The notes under the pieces were generated by a model. That model was not told the DNA's origin. It ran no database searches and saw only the letters and a program-made list of their open reading frames with translations. A program made the translations under genes and the position numbers. Positions 36,501 through 48,500 of a stretch of DNA of 64,000 nt are shown one piece after another. How positions within the stretch are numbered: position 1 is the stretch's first letter; each line of letters opens with the position of its first letter. Source of the DNA: Capitulum mitella (taxonomy: Eukaryota; Arthropoda; Thecostraca; Pollicipedomorpha; Pollicipedidae); the NCBI GenBank assembly GCA_030062745.1, contig CP099842.1:10299838-10363837 (forward strand). The letters are read 5' to 3'.

Positions 36501-39500
36501 CGGCTGAGGAGCCTAGCGAGCGGCGCAGGTCCGGCCGAATGTTCGTGCCGGGCGACGGCCAGGTGCGGCGGCGCTGATGTCAGCGCCTCTTCCGGCGAAT
36601 CACGGGGCCGGGCCGGGCCGAGCCGAGCCGGCGGCGTGGCGGGCTCCGTCAGATGACGTCTCTCCCGTGATGCTCCTCGCGTTCCTGTCATGTTCGTCAC
36701 TCGATTTCTCGGAGACATGCCTAGCCTGTCTGCCGACTGTCCGCGAAGCACCGTCCCCACCCCGTCCGGTGCCGCTCAGAAGTCCTGAGACGCCTGAGGT
36801 CCGGAGCACCTCCGGATGGGAGTGTTCCGGTGCGCTGGCCCCGCCGGCAGTGTTTCTGAGCCCTCCTCCCTGGTCGGACCTATCCGGGGTTTCCGGGTCC
36901 GGTTTGTAAGCCGCCCCGTCCAGCACAAGCGTGAGACGTGCAGCCATCTGATGCGGCAGCCTTTGTTGGAAGTTGCCTGGGGATTAAATATGGAGGTTCA
37001 GCACGCAGCTGTTGCCGTTTGTCAAAATGCCATGTGCAAAGGAACATTACTGCACTTAATTCCCGCCACGTGATGGGATATACACCCGCGGGTTTCGTCA
37101 CGTGCTGGCATAGCTACATTTTGGTAAATTAATCTTGATTGCGCTTACGTTTTACTAACAACTTCTAATAATGCATTAACAGTTATTAGACGCCTGTGAT
37201 TACAAGGACGACTGCGTGAATTCTAGTAACAAATAGCCTTTGATGTCAGCTTTTGAGCATCATTGGCCCAACGGAAGACGTATGCGCTGAAGCTTCGCCG
37301 TTTCCTGATCGACGAGTTTAATTTTGTTGTCTTTAATGGTAGCACGGTGAGTGCGTGATTTTATTCCAGAAACCAGTGCCTCTGTCATTGGCCGTCTGTT
37401 CACGTTTCTTAGCAGTGGATGGACCACCGCCGCAGTCTGAGTCTCACTGAGCTCGCCATTTGTCGTTGGTGTTCGTTTTGTTTGCCATCGTCTGGTTTTG
37501 CTTTTCTATCTCGTGGTGGTGCTTCGTCTTCATGCTCTTTCTGACGTTTTCCATTATTTACCCGTAGGACTCTCCTCTATCTGTCTGTTGTTTTTTACTC
37601 TTAAGACTCTCCTCTCTCTGTCTGTTGTTTTTTACTCTTAAGACTCTCCTCTCTCTGTCTGTTATTTGCATTCCTTTTACTGCTTTCCCTCCATTTTGTC
37701 GCAACCATCTGCCGCTGAGATGTTAACGCGCATGCGGTGTGAACACCCCCGATGAGATATCGCACCATCCCAAAAGTGCTTGTCTCTTTCCATTCCACTC
37801 CAGGAAGTCTCTCTGGTGAGATCAAATTTGTATCGATGTGTTCGGCTTCGCTTATGATTATATAAGATAAATGATGAACAAGTTGTGGCTCTATGGAAAG
37901 AATTACACTGAAATTAAAGCGATCACTTGTAGCCGTAGAGCGTGTTCCTTATTTTAGACTGAAACCATTTGCTATCCTGTCGGCAGTCATTTGGCGGGTT
38001 GGAATGGTTTGGGATGACGAATTTGGACGTCTGTTGGACTCGGAATGAGAGCCGCTGCGATCGCTCGGCCGGAGGACAGTTGTCCGGGGCTCGGGGCCCG
38101 AGGAGATTTTCGGGACCGGGGCCCGGAGGAGATTCTCCAGCCGAGAGGAGGACCGCGCCCGTGTGGCGGAGACGGCAGCCCGGGGCGCCGGCACTGAGCC
38201 GGGACCCAGCGGCCGGCCGGCCCAGCTCCCACGGCAAATTACGCGCCATTGAGTGCGAATTGCCCCGGGACATGTGCCGCGGGCTGGTTGGTACCCGTTC
38301 CCACAGTGGCCGGTCCGCCTTTACTGTCGGGATGTTAGGTTGCGGGATCGTGCTGACTTTCCTGAGATAGCACGAGCTTTACGTCAAACATGTTTATGTC
38401 ACTCACGTGAGTGCTGACTTCGAATAATTGTTTTTTGTTCAGACATAGTTATTCGTAGAATATTGGTACCTCTTTGAATACTTTATAAACCAAATGTCGC
38501 GAAATTCGGCCTTTATTCGTAAGTCTTGGTCGCTGGTCAAGGCCGAAATTTTTATTTTCAGAACCTTTTTTACTGAGTCCGAATACTGCACGAAACCATG
38601 TACTTGGTCAACGCGGTTTTTGGAACAGCATTCGAATGTAGCGTTAGAGTTGGACGTGAGGCCATTTTATGTTTTTATCAAAGAATGATCCGTAGAATAT
38701 ATCTTGATGGTATGTACCTACCTATATGTGGCGTACCTATATGTGGCGTAAAAAGTTTTTCTTTAATCAGGCTTCAGTGACTGTTAACATATACCTGAAT
38801 ACTGAACTCTCATAATCTTGTCTGGTCATCTTGATTCTTTACTTATTTCGAACATCACTGAAACTTGGCCAACGATCTCTTTGAATAATTCCAATTAAAA
38901 CACGGCCGGTCTTTCTGGTGTCGACGTGAAACTGGCCAACCCCATCCAGGCCCTGGCGTCTATTGATCCGCCGAGGCAGACAAGGGCTGCTGTATGTTAT
39001 CAAAAGGAGCATGATTTATCTCCGCGATATCTTTCTGTCCCATTTATGTAGTTCATGTCAAAGGAGAATCCAGCCTTTTGCTCCACCACGACCCTTCGCT
39101 GTTTCAGAAATTGCGACAAATGATGACTGGATAATCCCCATTTCAGCGTCAGAGTAAAATTTCGGCTTGTGCTCCAGTGCTGGGCGACGCAGCCATCAAA
39201 CGATGGATCAAAGAACTTTTAACTATCGGGTTTGAAATAACAGAGACGGCGTGAGTTGCTCTGTATTGTTTTCGTTGCTGAAGGTATGCCACTACAACTG
39301 GCGTTCACATGCCGCCCGCTGCCAGGGATGTCAGTCCGGCATTCCTATGATAAGCAGCGCCGTAGATGAAGTATTTCTTGCCTTGCACCCATCTGCAACG
39401 ATTCATCAGCGATGCGTCGACCCGCTGGCCGCCGGACATCCATCACGCTCATCGTGCGCCTTTGTTATTGTAATTGTTTCGAGCGCCGCGTCCAGAAGAA

Positions 39501-42500
39501 TCCGGTCGTTATCCCGGCCCGATCCATCGGTACGTCTTCCACAGCTGCGTGATAACGCTCTGCGTGCGTCCATCCCAGCAGCTCGGGGGAGCGATGCGGG
39601 GCCGAGCCGTTCGACCGCCGCCGTAAGAATACTGGCCGCCTGATCAGGCAATCAATTCCGAGAGCCGGTCCGTTGCCAGACGTAACAGTTCTGCGAGCTG
39701 GCTCGGCCGCCGTCCGTTCGACCGGTTCTGGACGCGGAACTGTCGGCGGGCTTTCTCGGAGCTGCGGCCGCCTGCCCTCGTGCCGACAGAGTTCGGTCTC
39801 GGGCGACGTCGCGCCGCTGCGGCGGCGAGGGATAGCCGCTGGACCGGCCGCCGCGCCGCCGCGGCGAGGGATAGCCGCTGGACCGGCCGCCGCGCCGCCG
39901 CGGCGAGGGATAGCCGCCGGACCGGCCGCCGCGCCGCCGCGGCGAGGGATAGCCGCTGGACCGGCCGCCGCGCCGCCGCGGCGAGGGATAGCCGCTGGAC
40001 CGGCCGCCGCGCCGCCGCGGCGAGGGATAGCCGCCGGACCGGCCGCCGCGCCGCCGCCGCCCGGCTCAGGGCAGGTATTTCCGGCGTCGCGGCGCCCGCC
40101 GCCGCCGGCGCATTCCCCGCCAGGCCGGCCGAGCACGAGACGGAGCTACCGAGGCGGGCAGAGGGTCGCGGACGGAGGGACGGGACAGAGCGCGGGAGAC
40201 GGAGGCACAGGGCGCAGAGGGCCGGAGACCGAGCCATCAGGGCGAGGCAGAGAGCCGTAGATGAATCTGAAGGACATATTGCAGGCCAAGGGCTTTGGTG
40301 TCCACGACAGAAAGCGGATTATGATTGGAACATGAGTAAGGACGTAGAGAGCAGTAGAACAAAGGGCAAAGAGGAAGACGGCCGAGGGCGAATAGTAATC
40401 GTCAATAAAGACATGCCAGGAGCTCGATGGAAGGAAGGGAGGCAGGAAGTAGCGTGGGAGGCGAGGAAGGTCCGGGTCGGACACAACGGAAGGCTGGGTC
40501 ATTAGTCGGGAGAATCAGGAGACAAAGAGGTCGATGAGCGGCCCGGAGGTGGGAACGGCCGGACAGAGGGCCGGGGGAGACAGCGCGACAAACGGGCGGC
40601 GACGGAGCGTGCCGCGCCGCGGCAGCTGGACTTGAAAATACGACGCCCGCCCAGAAACAAATGGCCGGACAGAGGCTGGGCCCGGCCGAGAGCCGAGGAG
40701 GCCGTCTCGGACAGAACGGAGCGCTGAGCGGCGAGCGGCGGGACGGCGCGCCACGTTTGTCGCTGTCAGGCTCAGGCGGCCGGCCGGCGGGCGCGGCGAG
40801 CCGGCCCCGAGCCGGGCCGGACGGCGGACAGCGGCGCCGTCGGAGGCCGCAGCGCGCCGACCGCCCCCTCCCGCCGCCGTGATGCATCTGATCCGAATCT
40901 CGGCGCCGGTGCCGGTAATTAACGCCGTGTTAAAGTCGCCGTGACCCGGTTCCCGGCGGAGATTCTCAGATGCAGCGGCCGGCGCGCGTCTTTGCCGCGG
41001 TATTTGGGTCGCCGCGGACCGGAAGCGTTCCCACGCGCCGCCGCCGCCGCCACCGCCTCCGGCCGACGACAGATCACTCGGCGCGACCGAGAGTGGCGCA
41101 CGTGTCCGCGACGTGCTCAGACGCTCTCGTCAAAAGACGAGAGCCGTCCGAGTGGACTCCGAGAAAAACCAGGCTGTTTTCTGATCATTGTAAAGTGTGC
41201 GGGAGGATACGTGCTTCTTTCTGCACTTCGCAGTTGCTTTTGGAAAACAGATTCGGAACTGTATGTCTCACCAACCTTTTTTTCGGACACCATCAGAGCA
41301 TACGGCGAGTCCAGGCGAAACACACTGAAACAGTCAAGCTGTCGTTGTGGACCTGGCTTGCTGTAATAATAACAGTTCGTTAGACAGGCGGCGGGTGTCT
41401 GGCTAACGGTGAGGCTGCAGAGGGATTAGCCGAGAGCGGGATCTGTAGGAGTGCCTCACTGCGCCGGGAACTCGAGAGAGCTGGCAGCTCTCTCGGCTGG
41501 GGGTGTCGCTGTCAGCAGCATTTACGAGACACAGCTGCGGCCTCCAGGCGCGGCTCGGCCGGCCGCGGCCGTTCCAGTGAACAGAATTACTGTCCCGCAG
41601 AGACGCCGAAGAAACCAGCTCAGACGGGGCTCCTGGAGATGAAACAGACACCCACCAGAGCGAGAGGCGGGGGCGGCAGACACACACCCGTGCCTGAGAC
41701 ACGGGCGGCAGACGTAGATCCCTACCTGAGACACGAGCGGTAGACATTTATATGTGCATCATACACAAGCGAGTGGGCTGGCGGAGACCCGGCTGCCCTT
41801 TCAGGCGGTCGCCCTGGCCTTCACGGCACGACACACCGGACAGGTCACCTGGCCCCGCAGGATGATGAGAACCTTCAGACGACCTTCCTTCAGACCTTCA
41901 GAACCTTCAGACCGTTTCATGTCACTGCGTGTTCCCGTGGTGTACAGGCTTTTCCTTCACGCTCTGCACTGAGGACTGGAATTGACCCGGTCGCTCTGGA
42001 GTCATGTTTGGTTCCCTTGATGTGTATAAGATCATTGGTTTGTGAGGCCTGCACCTTGGCCACCATTTCCTACATCTATGCACTACGGCGTAGTTTCCGG
42101 CGGCCAGCGGCGCCCCCCCCCCCCACACACACGTCACGCTCAGCGCTCTAATGACCAGTGATGACGAGGCGCAAAGCCACATGTCCATGACGTCTGCCGG
42201 CGCCGGCGGCGAACATGGCTTGCCATCTGATTGCTAGATGTAACAGCTGTTGGTCGTTTCCGTCGGCCTCTTTCAGCGACAGGGATCGTGATGACCTCGG
42301 TGCCGGTGTCCACCATCCGTGAACAGTCGACGTTCACGGCTGAGTCGGGACTGCTCCACCTGCCGACCGCCGTTGTGCTTCTCCTGTCGTCTGTGGCTAG
42401 TTTCACAGTGGTCCCTTGGCGTAGTTAACGCTGTCGTTGGCGACTTCCGTAGAAAAATTGGACACCGGGGCGCTATGAAGGTCGTTCCACTAAGGTTCAC

Positions 42501-45500
42501 GGATGGTAAAATATGCTCTGTTTGTTTTACTCACCTCAGGCCTTGACTGCGTTTCATGTCGCTGCGTTTTCCCGTAGTGTACAGGTTTATTGTCTAGGCG
42601 TCGTAATTTTATCCATAAACAATCTTACGTGCCCACTTTATATGTTTTTGCCGTCTGGAGAACACGGCTGCGCGGAACATGCCAAGCTCCCGAGTTTGTT
42701 TTTGTGCGTGCTCCCTGCATTCCACCTCGTATCGTGTTTTCGTCATGCGCGCTTTGCCGCTGCCGAGCGTATCGCGTAGCTGTTCTGGAATTGGGTCAGC
42801 GCCTGCGGGCATCGTGAATGTCGGCTGCCGTGGGTTCACTCTCGGCGGGCCTCAATCACGATAGACGGACGGTGCCTGTGCGTGACTTCATCATGCACAT
42901 TGCACAGTGTCGTGACCAAGGACGGGCTTTGAACCCATAAAAGTTATTAATACGGCGGACATTGATGTGTTGACTTCCGTACCGAAGGTCACGTGAGAAA
43001 CTGTACCGGCCTGCAATAATTCAGTATTTTGGTCATGTGAGGCACGTGGCTGGTGACCAAGGCACGTCCACGGTGCTGAGGAGCGGCGTGGATGGTATAT
43101 GCCGTGTCTCGATCCTCGATGACTTCTAACCCGCGGCGGGGCCCTGACCGTAGAGGGAAGCATCCTATGGACGATCACGGTGCGATTGTTAGTCTTGATT
43201 CCCACGGAAAAATGCCTTGCAAATTTACACGTGTCCTTGAAATCAATTGGTCCTCATCTCACGATTTTAATATATTTTAATGCGTATTTGGTAAAAGAAA
43301 TTGGATTTCCTCGAATTCTTATGTCAGAGCATCCTTTTGCTGGTTTTATCTCGATACAGTCTGCCTACTTTTCTCTGCTTTCGACAAACTGGCTTTTACT
43401 GGATCGGCCGCAGTGTTGGGGCCTCTTTCCGTGTCACGTGCTCGGGTATTGGTCGTTTGGACCCTCGCCTGGTCCCGGGCCCGGCTGCAGCACTTTGGTT
43501 TGTCCCCGGGGCGCACGTGCCGGCAGAGCTCGATTGGTTTTCGCCGCCGACGGTCGTCCAGCGGGCCAGCGCTCCGCGCCGCTCGACGCTGCCGATGAAA
43601 TGGCCGGCCGGCGGCGGCGGGCCAGAGGTCGCGACTGACTGCCGCCCGGGGCGCCGCAGCGGGTCAGAGGTCAGCGGCCGGCCGGACCGGCCGGCCAGAG
43701 GCCACCCGTTCCGAGCACGACGTCGCGCAGAGAAAGTTCCGTGTGGTCACACGACAGACAAATTCTGTAGGAAATAATTTGACGCGCGAATCGTGAGGCA
43801 CTTTCTCAGATGAACCGTTTGGCCTGTTCAGCACCCGTATCAGCGTTTCGAGGGCCGTCAGGTATCGTTCATAATGTGATTTGGCCGTTCGAACGTGTCC
43901 GTGCGACGCATTGAATAGTGGAGGCAGGCGGGCTATGCCATCACGTCTTTGGAGGGCGGCAGAGATGTTATTTCATTAGGTGACGCGCGAAGCCCTTGCT
44001 CTTGTTTTTCACCGAGACGTCTGCGAGCGACTTATGTGCGGAGCCTTTCCAGTTTGCTCGCAGCGGCCGAAAATAGGAAGGCGTTGCGAAAATAGAGAAA
44101 GCTAAAGCCAAACCTGGGGAAATCTTCTGTCTGAAAAGATGCCGGAGGTAAGAACGACGAGGAAAGTAGAGGGATTGGATGGCTAAAACGGCAAGTGAGG
44201 AAGGAAAACAGGCTGACGACCAGGGTTGAAAAAGAACGGAAAAGGGGGAACAAAGATCAGAAGGACGATCAAAGTGGATATTCGTAGAGAATAAAAAGAT
44301 AGGGTGGAAGAAGCAGAGGATGAGAAAGGCGGAGAAGAAAAGATAGTAGGGACGCAAAAAAGGAAAATTTCAGAGGCGTAACGGATTGAGAAAAAACAAA
44401 ACATGGGTATTTTCTCGACAAAGCCTAGATTACTAGGAAGCCCCTAAATCGTGGTGTAACGATGTTAAGAGCCAAACCTGCTCAGACCTGGGCAGCGGAA
44501 GAAGCCGGGACGGCATCCGAAACCCGATCGGCCGAAGCCTCACGCTGAGCGGTGGCTGGCGGTCGTACGTCTTCCCCGATCAACAGTCGCCTCTTGCCCG
44601 GCGCCGGGATAATCGATACGTGGACAGCGATGTTGACTCGGCCCGCCGTGGCCCCGCTCCGGCCGCCGGCGGACGCCGTCTGCCCGAGTGTGAAGTGGTG
44701 CGCGATGGGTGCCGGCCGCGCCGGGAGGGTACCGTTGGCTCGAACCATCAGTGTCGGCCTGTCATCAGCGGTAAATTAGATCCGCCAGATGAAAGATGAA
44801 TTCACAGATCCTCTCGCAGATACAGACGCGTTTTCTCTCGCCGCGGAGGAAACACGGAGGAAACGCATTACCTTTCCGGTGGTGGCTTTACGATCACGGG
44901 AACGGGACTCGGGCCATTGCTTTGTCTCGGTCCAACGTGGCATTCGTTCTGCCCTGAAATTGCATCTGTCTGGAACCGTGGACAGCGCTCATCTCATGTG
45001 TTTCAGCTGTCCGTTGTTAAAAGACGCTGGTACTCGTTCCCGTGGCGTTCAGAAAGTATTTACCGAGATGATTTTGACCATATTATCTATGGTTCCTCGC
45101 GAAAAGCTCTGTCATATTCCCATGCTTCCGTTGTTCCCAAAAGCCACGGAACAGTGCTTCTCCCAGTGGCGTCTTGCGTACATACTGGGCACCCTTGATG
45201 GCTAGGAAAACATTTATGGATTATGCAGCCACTTTGTAGGCGCCGGTGGCGGCGGCGGCCGAGGCGGCTCCACTTTGTCCCCGATAAAGGCCATCTCAGT
45301 AAAGCTGTCTGAATCGGCTTGCGGCCGGTGCGGAGTTTCCAGAGCTCGCTGGTCCGTGGGAATACAGATCGGACAGCTGAGGGGTGCCGCCGGGGCCGGT
45401 GTCAGCTGCGCTCTGTCTCAGGCGCGTCCGGCCGGTGTCTGCCCGGCGCCTCCCGGAGGGCCGGCTCCTTACGCCGTCAGTCGCCATGGATACATTCATT

Positions 45501-48500
45501 ACGCGCTCGCCCTCCAGTCTGTCGCCATGATGAGGCATCGACCGCGCGCCGCCGAGCCGTGGGAGCTGCGATCGCTGGTCCGGTGACTCGATCACGTCCG
45601 CAGCGGCCTCATTAGGCGAGCGGCCGGGAACCGGCGACCACATGATCCGTCTCATAACCCCGGCACTGACCGATCGCACCGCCGGTCGGAGCCCCGTAAC
45701 CAGGAGGTGGCGCCTCACCGCGCCGGCCCGGGCGGCGCTGGGGCCGGCGTCTCACCGCGGACCGGCCGCTGGTCGCGCGTGCTGGCCTCCCGGCGGCCTC
45801 CGGCTAATCCGTCATCGTCGACAATGGCCGAGCCGTGGTGACCGCCTGCCGTGCTGCGGCGGCCGACGGCTGACGTCGGCTGACGTCGCGCGTGCCTCGG
45901 CTGGCCCGGGCCGAGCTGACCAGGGTCTGCCGGCCTGGGTCCGTCCGGACATAGGGTCTGCCGGCCTGGGTCCGTTCTTACCTTGGCACTGGCCCTCCTG
46001 GCATGAAGTCTGTTAGCCTAAGTTCGTCTGGACCGGCTGTGCTGACTGGAATTCGGGTATAAAGTGCACACATTGGAAGACATGCCTCATGCTGTTCGGA
46101 AAAAAATCCTCTGCCCAGTCGCTCCGCTTATGTAAGATGACGTGTGGATGTTGACCGTTGTGTCTTACTATCGTTGCAGTGAAGCCGTTGTGTTACGTTA
46201 GTAGAAACGAGCGTGGTTTATGTTGCGTCCTTGTTTTGCGCGTGAGCCGTGGCGCTTGGTTTCCGTCGGCGGCGCTCGTTCGGTGTCACCTTGAGTCTGG
46301 CCCGAGGGTCGGCGAGGTCGGCGGCCGGCCGGCGGCGCTGATCGCCGCCTTGGTATTGATTACTGGGCTGGATATTTGCCGTGTTGCCCTGCAACCGCCG
46401 GCTCGGCCGTGGGACCCATGGGAGCGGCAGCCGGGCTCGTGTGGGGCCCGGATACCTCAGCCCTACTGGCGTTAATGGAGCATTATCCGTCATATGAAGA
46501 CACCTGCTGTTTTGATGTGTCCCCTAGGTCGCCGGTCACCCTTCACGTAGTTAACGGAACGGTTGGCCGTATTTGTGTAAACCCCAGAAAAGCTCGGTCG
46601 CATGTGCGTCATCCCAGACTTGCAGCGAGCTGCACTGAGACCTCCTAATGCCGGTTGTTTGGTCCTGAATGTCGTGTTGTTTATTGTCGCTGACTGCAAT
46701 GGCTTGTGCGAGTTTGTCGCGGAAATGATATCGAGGGAAGTGCAAATTTTAACAAATGGACATCCAGCGTCCTCGCGTAACGGCCATTGCTGCTGCCATT
46801 TTCTGTGTCCGCTAACTGGCTGCATCGCCCGACGGCTCCCTGAACGACCCACTAAATCGCCTGCGGCGGCCCGGGCCGGGCGAGCTGACCCCTGACCTTT
46901 GGCTGGTGTTGTCAGGCGCCGCAGCGGACAGCAGCCGAGGCCGGCTTCATCTCTGACCTGAAGGCCGGCGACCTCCTCGGCCGCAGTAACGAGGAGCTGG
47001 TGCTGCTGCTGATCCAGCTGCGGCGGCAGAGCGCGGCCATCGCCGCCGCCCAGGACCGCACTCGACAGCAGCTGGCGGCCGCGGTCAGTCACGTGCGCGG
47101 CCCGGCCGGCGCGGCCCAGCCGGCGCGGCGCGGATCGGATCGGGTCGGGTCGGGTCGAGTCGGGCCGGCTCGGGTCGGGTGGGAGCGGGTCGGGAGCGCT
47201 TGTAGGTGGATTGGTGTCGATTGAGACTAAGAAGTAAACAGTACACTTAATGACGACGTGGGTAATTGGCATGCAAAAGCGCGTCCTTCTTTCGCTCACA
47301 CTTGAATGCCACGGACGCACGTGGTGACAGACACACGTGCTTATTGGCAGACCTACGCTAGTCAACTCGCGTGAGAACCGTTGCATATTAAAACACCGTC
47401 GTCCACGTAAAGCACGTCCAAAGCTGATCACTTATGGATTATGTAGGTACTAATTTCCACCATCCGTTATTTTCGTGGAGCACTACTACTAGCAAACCTG
47501 GCAGTGCCGGCCTCCACTGAGTCGTGACGAGGTCGCCTTTGTGGGCCCAAAGAATGGGCGAAACGTATGGACCGTCATCCAATGTCTGTACGTCCGGCAT
47601 TACAATGCGTCCGACGACACGCAATTTAGCGGTAATGACCACGCCTCGTGTGGCCGTGGGAACACTCGATTGAAACTGAGTCGAGGAAATTGATCCCGCT
47701 CATGCGAACGAAAACGTTTAGCGCCTTCCTCCGATGGCCGCGCAATTTAAGACGGACAATGGCTCATTATCCAATCTTTGCGCCTAATTCTGCGGTGGAT
47801 GGAGGGAAGTGTCAGTGACTCCAGGGACGGACAGCCCAGCAAACACAAACCGGTCCAGGGCGGTGGCGACCTGTGGGCCCGTACTACACCGGCTCCCTAA
47901 CCCTCCTTCGCTGTCCGATATGTATGTACAGGGATGCTAACATGTTCCCCACCCGTGTTTCCTGCCGTTATTGTCCCAACCCGGAACGGCCGTTTCTGAT
48001 GGAGCCGTGGACCGAAACGAACCATTCTGGTGACGGTTGTTGCTCTCCCCGTCACCGATGGGGCTCGTGCCTCTGCTCTGTACCGGTTTGGGCTTTCCGC
48101 TGGGTTTTTTAATGCGGTGATTGGCTTCGCTTGCTGAGATTAGAAAATCGGGGTTGACTTTGATTTCCGGGCGCTGGGGCCAATGCGGGCTTGGTTTGGA
48201 AAAGCCGTTGTTTCTGGCGTCTCCACATCAGTAAAAATGTTCTCCGGGACAACGAATCCTCCGAAATGATTAGAACGTTTGCGCAAAAAATGTTTCTGCG
48301 GCGCCCATTTTGTTTTGTTTTGTTCCGACATCAAGAAACGAATTTCAAGTCCTGGTGTAGTCCGGCGACCTCCCCTGATCGTATAAGCGGCCTCAGATCG
48401 TTCTCTGAGTGCTGAGACCTGTTCAAACACTTTCATCCCTGCCTAGACCGCGCGAGCCAGGCCGCGTCACGAAGCCAGCACCGGAGGCAGACCGATAGAA

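Larger units (their letters stand above)
32738..46915 (+). other. Intron 7 (14 kb)
   Basis: It contains family B copy 2, five minisatellites, GC-rich islands at 34270-35400, 39420-41110, 43430-43720 and 45240-46000, and AT-rich sequence at 37100-37960 and 38380-39250. The purine-rich run at 44100-44400 is also AT-rich on the plus strand. I see no family exon, and the flanking exons join in phase 0. Confidence 0.6.

Noticed and set aside
40261-40340. Short Met frame MNLKDILQAKGFGVHD
   Set aside because: It looked exon-like, but there is no suitable donor and it ends at a stop within 25 codons.
43430-43780. Possible exon in a GC-rich patch
   Set aside because: Open frames with RPDRPARG-type sequence only. 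No phase-compatible splice pair links it to the 32325 or 46916 exons.
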